From NCBI GenBank assembly GCA_024685385.1, contig JAIKVV010000022.1, forward strand, positions 29,600 to 93,599: a stretch of DNA of 64,000 nucleotides. Reading direction: 5' to 3'. The stretch's first letter is position 1. Each line of letters begins with the position of its first letter. This document shows positions 8,656-18,374 of the stretch, piece by piece. The position numbers and the translations under genes were made by a program. This stretch comes from Saccharofermentans sp. GTDB taxonomy: Bacteria; Bacillota; Clostridia; Saccharofermentanales; Saccharofermentanaceae. The notes beneath the pieces are model-generated. The model saw only the letters and a list, made by a program, of their open reading frames with translations, did not search any database and was not told where the DNA came from.

Positions 8656-10569
8656 TTATTTTTCGAGTTCGTTAATAAACTCGGAATTTACTCTCAAAAA
8701 TCTCTCAAGACCTTCGCTGTCAAGGGAACCGTGGGCAAGTCTTGCCTGGTCGTAGACGTGCTGTGAAAGCTTTGCGATCTTATCTTCGTTGCCGCCCATG
8801 GAATCAAGAGCTGCGATCTTAACGATAATGGGACTATCGGTGTTGATGACAAGTTCTGATGAATCCGGGAACATGTCACCCATGTCATCTGCTTCCTTGC
8901 CCTGGGCCTTCATTATCCTTCTGTACTGCTCCTGCATCTCCTTCATTCTTCTGGAATCCTCGGATTCACGGATCAGGGCAGGCATGGCATCAGCTCCCAT
9001 GTTCATTGCAGAGACATTAAGCTTGTTGTTGTTTAAGACTTTACGGAACAAGGTCTTATACTTCTCTTTGTCTTCAGCGTCCGAATCAGTGCCGGAAAGC
9101 GTTGCATCTACTCTGGAGAAGCGGATATCACGGTTCTTCATCTCATAGAAGGACATGTAATTGTTGTCTATTTCTTCATCCATGACGACAACGTCGTAGC
9201 CTTCGTTGCGGCTCATGGAAACATATGCAGCCTGAGCAGTTGGATCAGTAGTATAACGTATGGTCTTCTTATCACCTTCCAAAAGTTCGGATGAAGTCTT
9301 GTATTTACCGTCAGATGTCTTATAGAGGCTTATATCCTTGACTTTCTCATAGAACTTTTCGTCACGCATCTGACCGTATTTAACGAAAATAGATATGTCA
9401 GACCAGTACTTTTCGAAATCTTCACGGCTGTTCTTGAAGAGTTCGTTAAGTTTATCGGATACTTTCTTGACGATATGGCCGGAAAGTTTCTTTACGTAAG
9501 AATCCTGCTGGAGAGCAGATCTTGATACATTAAGAGGAAGGTCGGAACAGTCAAGGCAGCCCTGCAGGAGGAAGAGGAAATCAGGGATTATCTCTTCAAT
9601 GTTGTCTGCGACGAAGATCTGATGATTGTAGATCTTGATCCTGCCCTCAAGAGACTGGTAAACATTGTCAGTCTTAGGGAAATAAAGGATACCCTGAAGA
9701 GTGAAGGGATAGTCCATGTTAAGGTGGATCCAGAAAAGAGGATCGTCACTGTCGTTAAATACGCTATGGTAGAACTGCTTATACTCATCGTCTGTGCAGT
9801 CCGAGGGTTTCTTGAGCCAGAGAGGCGACTTGTTGTTTACGGGAACGTAGGATACGAGATCTTCATCGTACTCTTCGCCCTTCTCCTCTGCTTCTGCCTT
9901 GCGCTTTGCTTCTGCTTCTTCGTGGAGTCTGTCAGACTTTACATCAACGAAATAAAGATCTGCAGGAGCGAAATAACAATATTTACGGATCGTCATGCGG
10001 AGTGTTGCCGTATCAAACTGTTCGATCGCATCTTCTGAGAGTTTGATGGTAACTGTTGTACCAGCGATGGTCCTCTCTCCTTCCGATATCTCGTAATCCA
10101 TACCTTCTTCAGAGCGCCACTTAACAGGCTCGGCACCTTCATTGCAGCTTAATGTCTCGATGGTTACTTCATCCGCAACCATGAATGATGAATAGAAGCC
10201 TAAGCCGAAGTGACCGATTATGCCGCTCTTATCCGTTGATTCCTCGTTATACTTGGTAACGAAATCAACTGCGCCTGAGAAAGCGATGCTGTTGATGTAT
10301 TTTTCGACTTCCTCAGCGGTCATGCCGATACCGTTATCTTCGAAAGCTATGGTCTTATTGTCGTCATCGTAGACTACACGGATCTGATAGTCTTCTTCAG
10401 GTGCTTTGGCTTCGCCTAATTCAACGAGCCTCTTGCGCTTTGCAATGGCGTCTGCACAGTTGGAGATGAGTTCTCTTACGAAGATGTCCTTATCTTCGTA
10501 TAACCATTGCTTAATGACCGGAAAAATGTTTTCGGTCGTAACCGAGATCTTACCGCTCTTAGTATCCAT
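8656..10569 (-). CDS. htpG: Chaperone HtpG (Hsp90 family)
   Basis: HtpG is the bacterial Hsp90, an ATP-dependent homodimeric chaperone in the cytoplasm. The 637-residue length is usual. The GHKL ATPase motifs are visible: RELISNCADAI (residues 32-42; most relatives have NASDA), DNGIGMT, and GHFGLGFYSSFMVA. The middle-domain arginine region NVSRSALQQD is also present. The GGAGG ribosome site overlaps the last codons of the upstream aminotransferase gene, which ends 2 bases before this start, so the two are translationally coupled. There is no CIRCE box here, unlike at groESL. Confidence 0.96.
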   Translation of the reverse strand: MDTKSGKISVTTENIFPVIKQWLYEDKDIFVRELISNCADAIAKRKRLVELGEAKAPEEDYQIRVVYDDDNKTIAFEDNGIGMTAEEVEKYINSIAFSGAVDFVTKYNEESTDKSGIIGHFGLGFYSSFMVADEVTIETLSCNEGAEPVKWRSEEGMDYEISEGERTIAGTTVTIKLSEDAIEQFDTATLRMTIRKYCYFAPADLYFVDVKSDRLHEEAEAKRKAEAEEKGEEYDEDLVSYVPVNNKSPLWLKKPSDCTDDEYKQFYHSVFNDSDDPLFWIHLNMDYPFTLQGILYFPKTDNVYQSLEGRIKIYNHQIFVADNIEEIIPDFLFLLQGCLDCSDLPLNVSRSALQQDSYVKKLSGHIVKKVSDKLNELFKNSREDFEKYWSDISIFVKYGQMRDEKFYEKVKDISLYKTSDGKYKTSSELLEGDKKTIRYTTDPTAQAAYVSMSRNEGYDVVVMDEEIDNNYMSFYEMKNRDIRFSRVDATLSGTDSDAEDKEKYKTLFRKVLNNNKLNVSAMNMGADAMPALIRESEDSRRMKEMQEQYRRIMKAQGKEADDMGDMFPDSSELVINTDSPIIVKIAALDSMGGNEDKIAKLSQHVYDQARLAHGSLDSEGLERFLRVNSEFINELEK

Positions 10570-10571
10570 TT

Positions 10572-11423
10572 TTATGCCTCCAAAAAATTATTCTCGTTAA
10601 GATATCTTTCTTGAGCATCCTTATAAGCTTTCATGATGCCCTGCAATACGGGGTTTGCAGCAGAATCAAAGACAATGCCGTCAACAGATGCTATAGGAAG
10701 GATGTCAAATGGCGTGCTCGAAACGAACAAGGCTGCATTGTTCTCTTTTAATTCATCAAGAGTAAACATACCCGTGTTAAGTTCAAGGCCCTGAGCCTTA
10801 AGTGATTCTATGACCCTGTTTCTGGTGATGCCGATAAGTATCTTGTTATCCGGAGCAGAATAAACTTTGCCGTCGACAATCGCAAAGAAATTTGACTTGG
10901 ATCCTTCGTATAACTTACCGCCGTTATCTGCAAGGATCAGTTCGAAAGCATTTGTTTCACTGAAGACCTTGGCTACGGCTGCCTTGTAATCGCCTCTGAA
11001 CGCCTTGACATTGGGATCCTGGCGTTCCCAATTTAAGGATGCAGTAACGATGCCCTTGTCAAAATCCTCTCCAGAGGGAAGTTTTATATCGACATAGTGT
11101 ATAACTCTAAAGTCTGCTGCTGCAACGATCCTTAAGGAACTGAAGCATTTTCCTGATGTTTTCTTAAGAAATTCCCTTATGTCTTCAATGATGCCTTCAA
11201 GACTTATATTGTCACTTGAGTCAGAAGATACTGATCTTTCAAGCCTTGCAAGATGCTCTTCCCAAAAGAGCGGACGTCCGTCTATAAGCCTTATCGTCTC
11301 ATAATATGAGAGCTTGTCATATGGTTCTTTAAGAGCATTAACCTCGGGTGATGTGACCGGATAGTAGTCGCCGTTAACGAAGACAAGGGCTCCGATCGGG
11401 CTTTCAATCAGCGGATATCCCAT
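10572..11423 (-). CDS. Aminotransferase class IV (BCAT/DAAT/ADC-lyase fold)
   Basis: This is a PLP enzyme of fold type IV, 283 residues. The segment DPNVKAFRGDYKAAV aligns with the PLP-lysine region, making K140 the likely Schiff-base lysine. The downstream YEGSKSNFFAI and LIGITRNRVIE are the family's cofactor phosphate-binding signature. Branched-chain aminotransferase, D-amino-acid aminotransferase and aminodeoxychorismate lyase share these features, and I cannot decide between them from sequence alone. No pab or ilv genes lie nearby. It is the first gene of a probable operon with htpG and the SLH protein. Confidence 0.85.
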   Translation of the reverse strand: MGYPLIESPIGALVFVNGDYYPVTSPEVNALKEPYDKLSYYETIRLIDGRPLFWEEHLARLERSVSSDSSDNISLEGIIEDIREFLKKTSGKCFSSLRIVAAADFRVIHYVDIKLPSGEDFDKGIVTASLNWERQDPNVKAFRGDYKAAVAKVFSETNAFELILADNGGKLYEGSKSNFFAIVDGKVYSAPDNKILIGITRNRVIESLKAQGLELNTGMFTLDELKENNAALFVSSTPFDILPIASVDGIVFDSAANPVLQGIMKAYKDAQERYLNENNFLEA

Positions 11424-11584
11424 TTTTGTAGCTCCTTATAACAAAATCTTCCAATGAAATTATACTCATTTACGACAAAATGTTAATTTCAAAATAGTGT
11501 CTTGTAATAATAGGTTTTCAAACATAAAATAATAAAGATTTGTCAGATTGACTAATGTTTATAAATATATTCTGGAGGTGCCCT

Positions 11585-12805
11585 ATGGCAAAGGAAAAAT
11601 TCTTATTGGCTTATTCAGGCGGACTTGATACTTCCATCATCATCCCCTGGCTGCTCGAGCATTACGACTGCGAAGTCATCGCTATGGCAGGTGAAGTCGG
11701 TATCGGTATCGACGAGACATTCCTTAAGGAGAAGGCATTGAAGTGTGGTGCTACAAAGTGCTTCGTAGAAGATATTTCCGAAGAGTTCATCACAGACTAC
11801 ATCTACCCTACTCTTAAGGCTAACGCTGTTTACGAAGGCAAGTACCTTCTCGGAACATCTTTTGCACGTCCCGTTATCGCTAAGAGAATGGTTGAGATCG
11901 CAAAGCGTGAAGGCTGCACGACGATCGTTCACGGCTGCACGGGCAAGGGCAACGACCAGGTTAGATTTGAGCTTACGATCAAGGCTTTGGCTCCTGACAT
12001 GAAGATTCTGGCTCCCTGGAGGATCTGGGATATCAAGTCCCGTGACGAAGAAATCGATTATGCTGCTGAAAGAGGAATTCCCGTTCCCGTAACCAAAGAG
12101 ACCAACTATTCCAAGGATGAGAACCTCTGGCACCTTTCCCATGAAGGTATGGACCTCGAAGATCCTGCAAACGAGCCTAATCTCGATAAGATCCTTGAGC
12201 TCATGGTATCGCCTGAGAAGGCACCTGATGCTCCTACTTATGTTACGATCAAGTTCGAAAAGGGTATCCCCGTTGAAGTTGACGGTCAGAAGCTCTCCCC
12301 TGTTGATCTTCTCAAGTACTGCAACAAGGTTGCAGGTGAGAACGGCGTAGGTATCGCTGACATCGTCGAGAACCGTCTCGTTGGCATGAAGAGCCGCGGC
12401 GTATATGAGACTCCCGGCGGAACACTTCTTTATGCTGCTCACAGAGAGCTCGAACTCCTTACGATCGAGCGTGACACGCTGCACTACAAGGATCTCGTAT
12501 CCCAGAGATTTGCTGAGCTCGTTTACTACGGACAGTGGTTCCACCCTCTCCGCGAAGCTCTCTCTGCTTTTGTAGACGATACTCAGAAGTTCTGTACAGG
12601 TACTGTCCGCATGAAGCTCTACAAGGGCAACTGCACACCTGCAGGTACAACGTCTCCGTATTCTCTCCACGATGTATCTATCGCTACTTTCGATGAGGAT
12701 GATGTTTACAACCAGGCAGACGCAGGCGGATTCATCAACTGCTTCGGTCTTCCCATGAAGGTCAACGCTCAGATGAAGGAAAGAAACGGATTACTTAATA
12801 ATTAA
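11585..12805 (+). CDS. argG: Argininosuccinate synthase
   Basis: ArgG joins citrulline and aspartate using ATP to give argininosuccinate, the seventh step of arginine synthesis. I place the start at 11585, where GGAGG lies six bases upstream of ATG and the protein begins [17 protein letters not shown]; the ORF track adds ten upstream codons without support. The 406-residue length is normal. The ATP pyrophosphatase loop AYSGGLDTS, the substrate-binding [11 protein letters not shown] and the C-terminal region [16 protein letters not shown] are present. The gene is followed by a terminator-like hairpin and then argH, so arginine synthesis is completed by this pair. Confidence 0.97.
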   Translation: MAKEKFLLAYSGGLDTSIIIPWLLEHYDCEVIAMAGEVGIGIDETFLKEKALKCGATKCFVEDISEEFITDYIYPTLKANAVYEGKYLLGTSFARPVIAKRMVEIAKREGCTTIVHGCTGKGNDQVRFELTIKALAPDMKILAPWRIWDIKSRDEEIDYAAERGIPVPVTKETNYSKDENLWHLSHEGMDLEDPANEPNLDKILELMVSPEKAPDAPTYVTIKFEKGIPVEVDGQKLSPVDLLKYCNKVAGENGVGIADIVENRLVGMKSRGVYETPGGTLLYAAHRELELLTIERDTLHYKDLVSQRFAELVYYGQWFHPLREALSAFVDDTQKFCTGTVRMKLYKGNCTPAGTTSPYSLHDVSIATFDEDDVYNQADAGGFINCFGLPMKVNAQMKERNGLLNN

Positions 12806-12830
12806 TCTTTTCGAAAAATAAAGTATAATG

Positions 12831-12863
12831 TAAGAGCCGCAAAACAAGCGGCTCTTATCTTTT
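12831..12863 (+). terminator. Terminator-like hairpin between argG and argH
   Basis: A 10-bp stem (TAAGAGCCGC / GCGGCTCTTA) with a 7-base loop is followed by TCTTTTC. The T tract is short, so it may end only part of argG transcription and let the rest reach argH 20 bases later. Confidence 0.65.
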
Positions 12864-12882
12864 CACTAAGGAAGGTCATCCT

Positions 12883-14244
12883 ATGTCAGAGAAAATGTGG
12901 GCCGGAAGGTTCTCCAAAGATACCGATAAGACAGTTAACGATTATAATTCATCTCTTCCTTTTGACTGCCGCATGTACAAGCAGGACATAGAAGGCTCGA
13001 GAGCACACTGCAAGATGCTCGTAAAACAAGGCATAATACCTGCTGTTGACGGCGCCAAGATCGATGAAGGCTTGGTTTCCATTCTTAATGACATAGAATC
13101 CGGCAAGCTTACTTTTGACTCTGACGCAGAGGATATCCATATGTTTGTAGAAGCCGAACTTACCAAGAGGATCGGTGAACCCGGCAAGAAGCTGCATACA
13201 GGGCGTTCGAGGAACGATCAGGTTGCATTGGACCAGAGACTCTATCTCCGCGATGAAGCAACGGCCATTACGGAACTCATATCTTCACTGCGTTCATCGC
13301 TGATATCGATCGCAAAAGAGAATCTCTATACTTATATGCCCGGATATACCCACCTGCAGCGCGCTCAGCCCATTACGCTGGCTCACCATCTGTCTGCTTA
13401 TATCGAGATGTTCGGCCGTGACATCGACAGAATGAGAACTGTAATAGATCATTGCAACATCTCTCCTTTGGGATCCGGTGCGCTTGCGGGAACAACATAT
13501 CCTCTTAACAGGGAATATTCCGCCGCTAAGCTTGGTATGGCAGATATTACGATGAACAGTCTGGACGGTGTATCTGACAGGGATTTTGCTGTTGAATTCG
13601 CTTCGGCCTCTTCCCTCTTCATGATGCATGTATCAAGACTTTCGGAAGAGATAATCCTCTGGGCATCCCAGGAATTCAAGTTCATAGAGCTTGATGATGC
13701 TTATTCGACCGGATCATCCATGATGCCTCAGAAGAAAAATCCCGATGTTGCAGAACTTACGAGAGGCAAATCCGGCAGAGTCATCGGTGACCTGGTATCG
13801 CTCCTCGTGCTAATGAAGGGTCTGCCCCTTACATACAATAAGGACATGCAGGAAGTTCAGGAAACCGTTTTCGATTGCGTTGACACATTGAAAGCCGTTA
13901 TCCCTCCTTTCGAAGGAATGCTCAAGACCATGAAGATCAACAAAGACCGCATGGAACAGGCTGCGGCAGGCGGATTTACAAATGCCACGGATCTTGCTGA
14001 TTACCTTGTCCGCAAGGGAATCCCCTTCAGATCGACTCACGAGATCTCAGGCAAGCTCGTTCATTACTGCATCGAGCGCGGCATCTCACTTTCCGATGTC
14101 AGCCTGGAAGAATTCAAGACCTTCTCCCCTCTCATCGAAAATGATGTCTACGATGCGATCTCTATAAAGACCTGTGTTGATAAAAGGACTGTTGCAGGCG
14201 GTCCTGCTCCCGAAACGGTCAAAGCTTATCTTGACAGTCTTTGA
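12883..14244 (+). CDS. argH: Argininosuccinate lyase
   Basis: ArgH splits argininosuccinate into arginine and fumarate, the last step of arginine synthesis. It belongs to the fumarase/aspartase superfamily and is 453 residues, as expected. N-terminal MWAGRFSKDTD, the substrate loop HTGRSRNDQVA, and the superfamily signature GSSMMPQKKNPD, whose serines include the catalytic base, are all intact. The ribosome site is AAGGAAGG before the ATG. It follows argG in the same direction after 77 bases that hold the hairpin described above. Confidence 0.97.
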   Translation: MSEKMWAGRFSKDTDKTVNDYNSSLPFDCRMYKQDIEGSRAHCKMLVKQGIIPAVDGAKIDEGLVSILNDIESGKLTFDSDAEDIHMFVEAELTKRIGEPGKKLHTGRSRNDQVALDQRLYLRDEATAITELISSLRSSLISIAKENLYTYMPGYTHLQRAQPITLAHHLSAYIEMFGRDIDRMRTVIDHCNISPLGSGALAGTTYPLNREYSAAKLGMADITMNSLDGVSDRDFAVEFASASSLFMMHVSRLSEEIILWASQEFKFIELDDAYSTGSSMMPQKKNPDVAELTRGKSGRVIGDLVSLLVLMKGLPLTYNKDMQEVQETVFDCVDTLKAVIPPFEGMLKTMKINKDRMEQAAAGGFTNATDLADYLVRKGIPFRSTHEISGKLVHYCIERGISLSDVSLEEFKTFSPLIENDVYDAISIKTCVDKRTVAGGPAPETVKAYLDSL

Positions 14245-14263
14245 TCTAAGATAATCTAAAAGA

Positions 14264-14298
14264 AAAAGCTCCGCGGTTATGCCACGGAGCTTTATTTT
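14264..14298. terminator. Bidirectional terminator between argH and the zinc-ribbon gene
   Basis: The stem AAAGCTCCG / CGGAGCTTT, extended by two more pairs across a mismatch, has T-rich flanks on both strands (TTTATTTT on plus; TTTTTCTTTT on minus). It sits between two convergent genes and can serve both. Confidence 0.85.
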
Positions 14299-14312
14299 CA
14301 GATGAAATTAGT

Positions 14313-14975
14313 TTAGCCTTCTTCTTTGATCTTTGCTATCGCATCTTCGATCGATTCAGCCCTGTTCTTCATGATCATTTCTTCGATCTTGGCAACACTG
14401 TCAAAATCACGGAAACCTTCAGGAACGAGAGGATCCAGCTCTTCTTTCTTATCTTCAAGAACGGCTAATCTTTCGATCTTCTTCTGATTTGCTACACCGC
14501 GGTTATATCTTTCCTTGGCAATTTCATCCATCTCCTCTGCCTTGCGGTTAACATCAGCTTGTTTCCTTTTGGCTACTTTAACTCCGAAGATGATTATTAC
14601 CACAGCAACGACAACGCCAAGCAGTGATCCCAAAAGCAGAGTAACGACATCTTTATTGGCTGTCCCGAACAAGGATGCCAGGCAGCCGATAGCATAAAGG
14701 ATTACAGCCGCTATTACCAGGAAAGGCCAGAAGAACCTGAAGAATGACCTCTTTTTGAATTCAGTCTGTCCTTCTTCCTGAGGAAAATTATTCTGAGGCT
14801 GAACAGTTGCAACAATATACTCATACTCATCAAGGACGAGTCTGTATTCATCAAGTTTCTTGATCAGTTCAGCTTTACCGCTCGGTTTATCAAACCCCTT
14901 GATACGAAGACCGCAACTACTGCAGAATTCTTCCTCATCGCTGAGCATTGCCCCACACTTCCAACATTTAACCAT
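14313..14975 (-). CDS. Zinc-ribbon membrane protein, unknown function
   Basis: The product has 220 residues. It begins with a zinc-ribbon, CWKCGAMLSDEEEFCSSCG, which often marks small Firmicutes membrane proteins of unclear role. A charged segment follows, then two hydrophobic helices (FFWPFLVIAAVILYAIGCLASLF and VVTLLLGSLLGVVVAVVIIIFGV). The C-terminal 90 residues are charged and predicted helical, perhaps coiled coil (RKAEEMDEIAKERYNRGV). The ATG follows a GGAGGG-type site. It lies alone between the argH terminator and the PFL gene. I can assign no function. Confidence 0.7.
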   Translation of the reverse strand: MVKCWKCGAMLSDEEEFCSSCGLRIKGFDKPSGKAELIKKLDEYRLVLDEYEYIVATVQPQNNFPQEEGQTEFKKRSFFRFFWPFLVIAAVILYAIGCLASLFGTANKDVVTLLLGSLLGVVVAVVIIIFGVKVAKRKQADVNRKAEEMDEIAKERYNRGVANQKKIERLAVLEDKKEELDPLVPEGFRDFDSVAKIEEMIMKNRAESIEDAIAKIKEEG

Positions 14976-15020
14976 ATCTATCCCTCCTTAAAATTTTTAT
15001 AGATTTAAATGGTTTGTTCT

Positions 15021-16379
15021 TTAATTCTTAAAACTATGGATCGGTGCAGGGATCCTGCCTCCTCTGTTAATGAAATCAGCACATGACTTGTTATTTACAG
15101 CCATGATAGGAGCGGTCCCCAACAATCCGCCAAATTCAACTTCATCACCAACACTCTTGCCCGGAACTGGAATGATCCTGACAGCCGTGGTCTTATTGTT
15201 AAAAGTACCCAGAGCCATCTCATCAGCAATGATACCGGAAATAGTCTCCGCAGTAGTATCACCCGGAACTGCGATCATATCCAGACCTACGGAACATACG
15301 CAAGTCATGGCTTCAAGCTTTTCGAGCTTAAGCCCGCCTGTCTTGGCTGCTGCTATCATACCTTCATCCTCGGATACGGGAATGAAAGCTCCGGATAAGC
15401 CGCCGACAGAAGACGATGCCATGATACCGCCCTTTTTAACAGCATCATTAAGCATTGCAAGAGCAGCAGTAGTTCCCCATGTCCCGCATTCCTCAAGACC
15501 GAATTCTTCAAGAAGTCTTGCAACCGAATCACCTACAGCAGGAGTAGGTGCAAGAGAAAGATCGATAATACCGAAAGGAACCCCCAGTCTTTCTGACGCT
15601 TCATTAGCAACGAGTTCGCCTACGCGTGTGATCTTGAAAGCTGCTTTCTTGATCGTCTCGGCAACAACACCGAGATCTGCTCCCTTAACCTTTTCCAATG
15701 CGTGTTTAACAACTCCGGGACCGGATATGCCTACATTGATAACGCACTCGGGTTCACCGGGGCCTAAGAAAGCTCCGGCCATAAAGGGGTTGTCTTCAGG
15801 CGCATTGGCAAATACAACTAGCTTTGCACAGCCCAAAGCGCCCGTATCTGCGGTCCTTTCGGCTGTCGCCTTGATTATTCGTCCCATATCCCTTACGGCA
15901 TCCATATTAATGCCGGTCCTTGTCGATGCAAGATTTACTGAAGAGCATACAAAATCAGTGACAGCCAATGCTTCGGGAATGGATTCAATGAGATTCTTAT
16001 CTGCATTTGTATATCCTTTATGAACAAGAGCAGAAAAACCGCCGATAAAATTAACTCCGCAAGCCTTGGCAGCTCGGTCGAGAGTTTTTGCAAAAGGAGT
16101 GTAATCAGAAGATCCGCAAGCTGCAGCAACAATTGAAACAGGCGTAACAGATATCCTCTTATGGATTATAGGGATATTGTATTTGCGGGATATCTCCTCT
16201 CCGACTTCAACCAGGCGGCCTGCATAACGGCAGATCTTGTCGTATATCTTATTGCAGGAAACCTCAATATCCCCGTCAGCACAGTCCATAAGCGATATGC
16301 CCATGGTTATCGTCCTGATATCGAGATGCTGATTGGAGAACATCTCCATTGTTTCTAAAATTTCATGTTCGTTGATCAT
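15021..16379 (-). CDS. PFL family protein (UPF0210)
   Basis: This 452-residue protein matches the UPF0210/PFL family, long annotated only by its distant likeness to pyruvate formate-lyase; no catalysed reaction is established as far as I know. Recognisable stretches are [19 protein letters not shown] at the start, [28 protein letters not shown] and [20 protein letters not shown]. It follows the ACT-domain gene by 16 bases on the same strand. This gene pair recurs in many Firmicutes and archaea, which suggests the ACT protein regulates or partners with it. The function remains unknown. Confidence 0.9.
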   Translation of the reverse strand: MINEHEILETMEMFSNQHLDIRTITMGISLMDCADGDIEVSCNKIYDKICRYAGRLVEVGEEISRKYNIPIIHKRISVTPVSIVAAACGSSDYTPFAKTLDRAAKACGVNFIGGFSALVHKGYTNADKNLIESIPEALAVTDFVCSSVNLASTRTGINMDAVRDMGRIIKATAERTADTGALGCAKLVVFANAPEDNPFMAGAFLGPGEPECVINVGISGPGVVKHALEKVKGADLGVVAETIKKAAFKITRVGELVANEASERLGVPFGIIDLSLAPTPAVGDSVARLLEEFGLEECGTWGTTAALAMLNDAVKKGGIMASSSVGGLSGAFIPVSEDEGMIAAAKTGGLKLEKLEAMTCVCSVGLDMIAVPGDTTAETISGIIADEMALGTFNNKTTAVRIIPVPGKSVGDEVEFGGLLGTAPIMAVNNKSCADFINRGGRIPAPIHSFKN

Positions 16380-16395
16380 GAAAGGTCCTCACTTA

Positions 16396-16680
16396 TCAGA
16401 TTCTGTGCATTGCATTGAAAAGACCAGTATGCTGAATGGTGATCTTAACTCCAAGCTTATCACCAAGCGCTGAAAGCTTATCTGAAAGATCAGACTTCTC
16501 AAGCTCAACATCACCCAATTCAACCAGCATTATCATCGTAAAAAGGTCATCCATGATAGTCTGGGAGATATTTATGATGTTAATGCCATACTCAGCAAGA
16601 AGATTTGCGACACCGGCGATAATGCCGACTCTGTCTCTTCCCAAAACTGTGATTACGGCTGTATTCTTATCATCATTCAT
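16396..16680 (-). CDS. ACT domain protein (UPF0237)
   Basis: The product is a stand-alone ACT domain of 94 residues. The start is taken at 16680, where GGAGG lies eight bases ahead of ATG (MNDDKNTAVITVLGRD); the ORF track includes 15 extra codons upstream. ACT domains bind small ligands, often amino acids, and commonly dimerise. Family hallmarks are TVLGRDRVGIIAGVANLLAE and NIINISQTIM. Its conserved link to the downstream UPF0210 gene points to shared function, but the ligand is unknown. The 107 bases upstream hold an imperfect TGATCTTATATGATCA inverted repeat and no clear promoter. Confidence 0.88.
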   Translation of the reverse strand: MNDDKNTAVITVLGRDRVGIIAGVANLLAEYGINIINISQTIMDDLFTMIMLVELGDVELEKSDLSDKLSALGDKLGVKITIQHTGLFNAMHRI

Positions 16681-16787
16681 GTGACGATCCTCCATTATAT
16701 CCATCTCAATAACCGATGCGCACATGTCTGTCCACGCGTCTTCAATATTTTACTACAAACTGATCATATAAGATCAAACAGGCGATA

Positions 16788-18374
16788 TCACTTTTTGAAT
16801 AAATATTTTACTAAAGCATTGGCACAATTTATGCCGTCAACCGCAGAAGATACGATGCCGCCGGCATAACCTGCTCCTTCTCCGGAAGGAAACAGCCCCG
16901 GACAGCTTATGCTCTGGTATGTATCCTTGTCCCTCAGTATCCTGACAGGCGAAGAACTGCCGGTCTCAGGAGCTGTAAGAACAGCATCAGGCGTATCAAA
17001 ACCTTTTATGATCTTACCCATCTTTTTTATTCCGTCAACAAGAGTATCCGTAACATAGTCAGGGAACAGATCCCTGAGATCGCAAAAAGCGACTCCGCGG
17101 CTGTAAGTTGGAACTATGCGAGGATACTGGTGTTCGGTTAACATACCGGAATCAAGGTCCCCGAATGTCATACAGGGGGCTCTGCCGTTGGACCCTGCAA
17201 GTTCATATGCTCTTTTCTCAAGACTTTCTCTGAACTCAAGGCCGTCAAAAACGCCGGATCCGAAATCTTCACTTGTAACCGGAACCAGCAATGCAGAATT
17301 AGAGTTTTCCCTGTTCCTGGCATAATAACTCATACCATTGGTTACTATATGTCCGTCAAAAGCAGATGAAGATACGACAACACCGCCCGGGCACATGCAG
17401 AATGTATAGAGTTTCCGTCTCGTAACGGAATCAACAGCCATCTTATAATTTGCGCCGCTTATATTATAAAGTTGATCTGTATCTGTTCCGTAGAGAACTT
17501 TATCGATATCTGCTCTTAAATGTTCAATCCTGACGCCTACCGAGAAACTCTTGGCTTCCATGGCTATACCGTCAGCATATAGTGATCTCATAGTATCTGT
17601 TGCAGAATGACCGATTCCGAGTATAAGAGCTTTTGCGGGAATCTCGAAAGATTCACCATTAGATTCATATACGACTGAAACAAGCTTACCTTCTTTTTTA
17701 TTAATCCTTATTAATTTCGAATCAAAAAGTATCTCTCCGCCCAGCTTCTCGATCTTTTCCCGAAGTGAACTTACAATCCTACGGAGATTATCTGTTCCGA
17801 TATGAGGATGGCTGTCATAACATATCTCATAATTAGCGCCGTTTTCATAAAGGATCTGCCCGACAAAGGCTTTAAGTCCGGAACCTATGCCCGTATAAAG
17901 CTTCCCGTCTGAAAAAGTGCCTGCTCCTCCCTCTCCGAAAACTATATTTGATTCTGGATCAAGATCCTTTTTGCCGGAATTATAATCTTCAACATCAATG
18001 ACCCGGGAAGCAACATCCCGTCCCCGTTCCAGTACAAGCGGTCTTAAGCCGTAACAGGAAAGAACATATGCCGCGAACATTCCGGCGGGACCGAAACCTA
18101 CGATCACAGGTCTTGACAGATCTGTCAGATCGGCTCTTTTTGCCAAATTCTTAAACGGCAGAGCCTCATTTTCCAACTTTATCCTTCTAAATTCTGATTC
18201 AGCAAGATCATTTTCCTCAAGTCTGTAACAGAGCTTAAGTTTACCGTGCCTTGCATCTATATATCTTTTCGTGATAACAAGATCCCTGTCAGGGAATCTG
18301 TTCTTTATCCTTTCCCGGTCAGATATCTTTCGGGTATCCTGCTCAGGATAGAACACTACATCTCCGATGTTCAT
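16788..18374 (-). CDS. FAD-dependent dehydrogenase (COG2509 type)
   Basis: The product has 528 residues and carries an FAD-binding Rossmann motif VIVGFGPAGMFAAYVL at about residues 91-106, preceded by a small N-terminal region. NIVFGEGGAGTFSDGKLYTG and the C-terminal GLFPSGEGAGYAGGIVSSAVDG are typical of a widespread clostridial flavoprotein family with unknown substrate. It is the last gene of the long cluster that starts with the ABC transporter genes. Its ATG overlaps the stop of the BaiN-like gene by four bases (ATGA), so the two flavoproteins are translationally coupled. Confidence 0.85.
   Translation of the reverse strand: MNIGDVVFYPEQDTRKISDRERIKNRFPDRDLVITKRYIDARHGKLKLCYRLEENDLAESEFRRIKLENEALPFKNLAKRADLTDLSRPVIVGFGPAGMFAAYVLSCYGLRPLVLERGRDVASRVIDVEDYNSGKKDLDPESNIVFGEGGAGTFSDGKLYTGIGSGLKAFVGQILYENGANYEICYDSHPHIGTDNLRRIVSSLREKIEKLGGEILFDSKLIRINKKEGKLVSVVYESNGESFEIPAKALILGIGHSATDTMRSLYADGIAMEAKSFSVGVRIEHLRADIDKVLYGTDTDQLYNISGANYKMAVDSVTRRKLYTFCMCPGGVVVSSSAFDGHIVTNGMSYYARNRENSNSALLVPVTSEDFGSGVFDGLEFRESLEKRAYELAGSNGRAPCMTFGDLDSGMLTEHQYPRIVPTYSRGVAFCDLRDLFPDYVTDTLVDGIKKMGKIIKGFDTPDAVLTAPETGSSSPVRILRDKDTYQSISCPGLFPSGEGAGYAGGIVSSAVDGINCANALVKYLFKK

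Noticed and set aside
11615-12670. 351-residue minus-strand ORF
   Set aside because: It lies wholly antisense to argG, has no ribosome site or known domain, and is explained by the codon bias of the real gene.
12824-12829. Perfect TATAAT before argH
   Set aside because: Transcription from it would start inside the terminator stem, and no -35 box is present, so it is probably chance.
15070-16023. 317-residue plus-strand ORF
   Set aside because: Antisense shadow of the UPF0210 gene; Ser/Pro-rich low-complexity translation.
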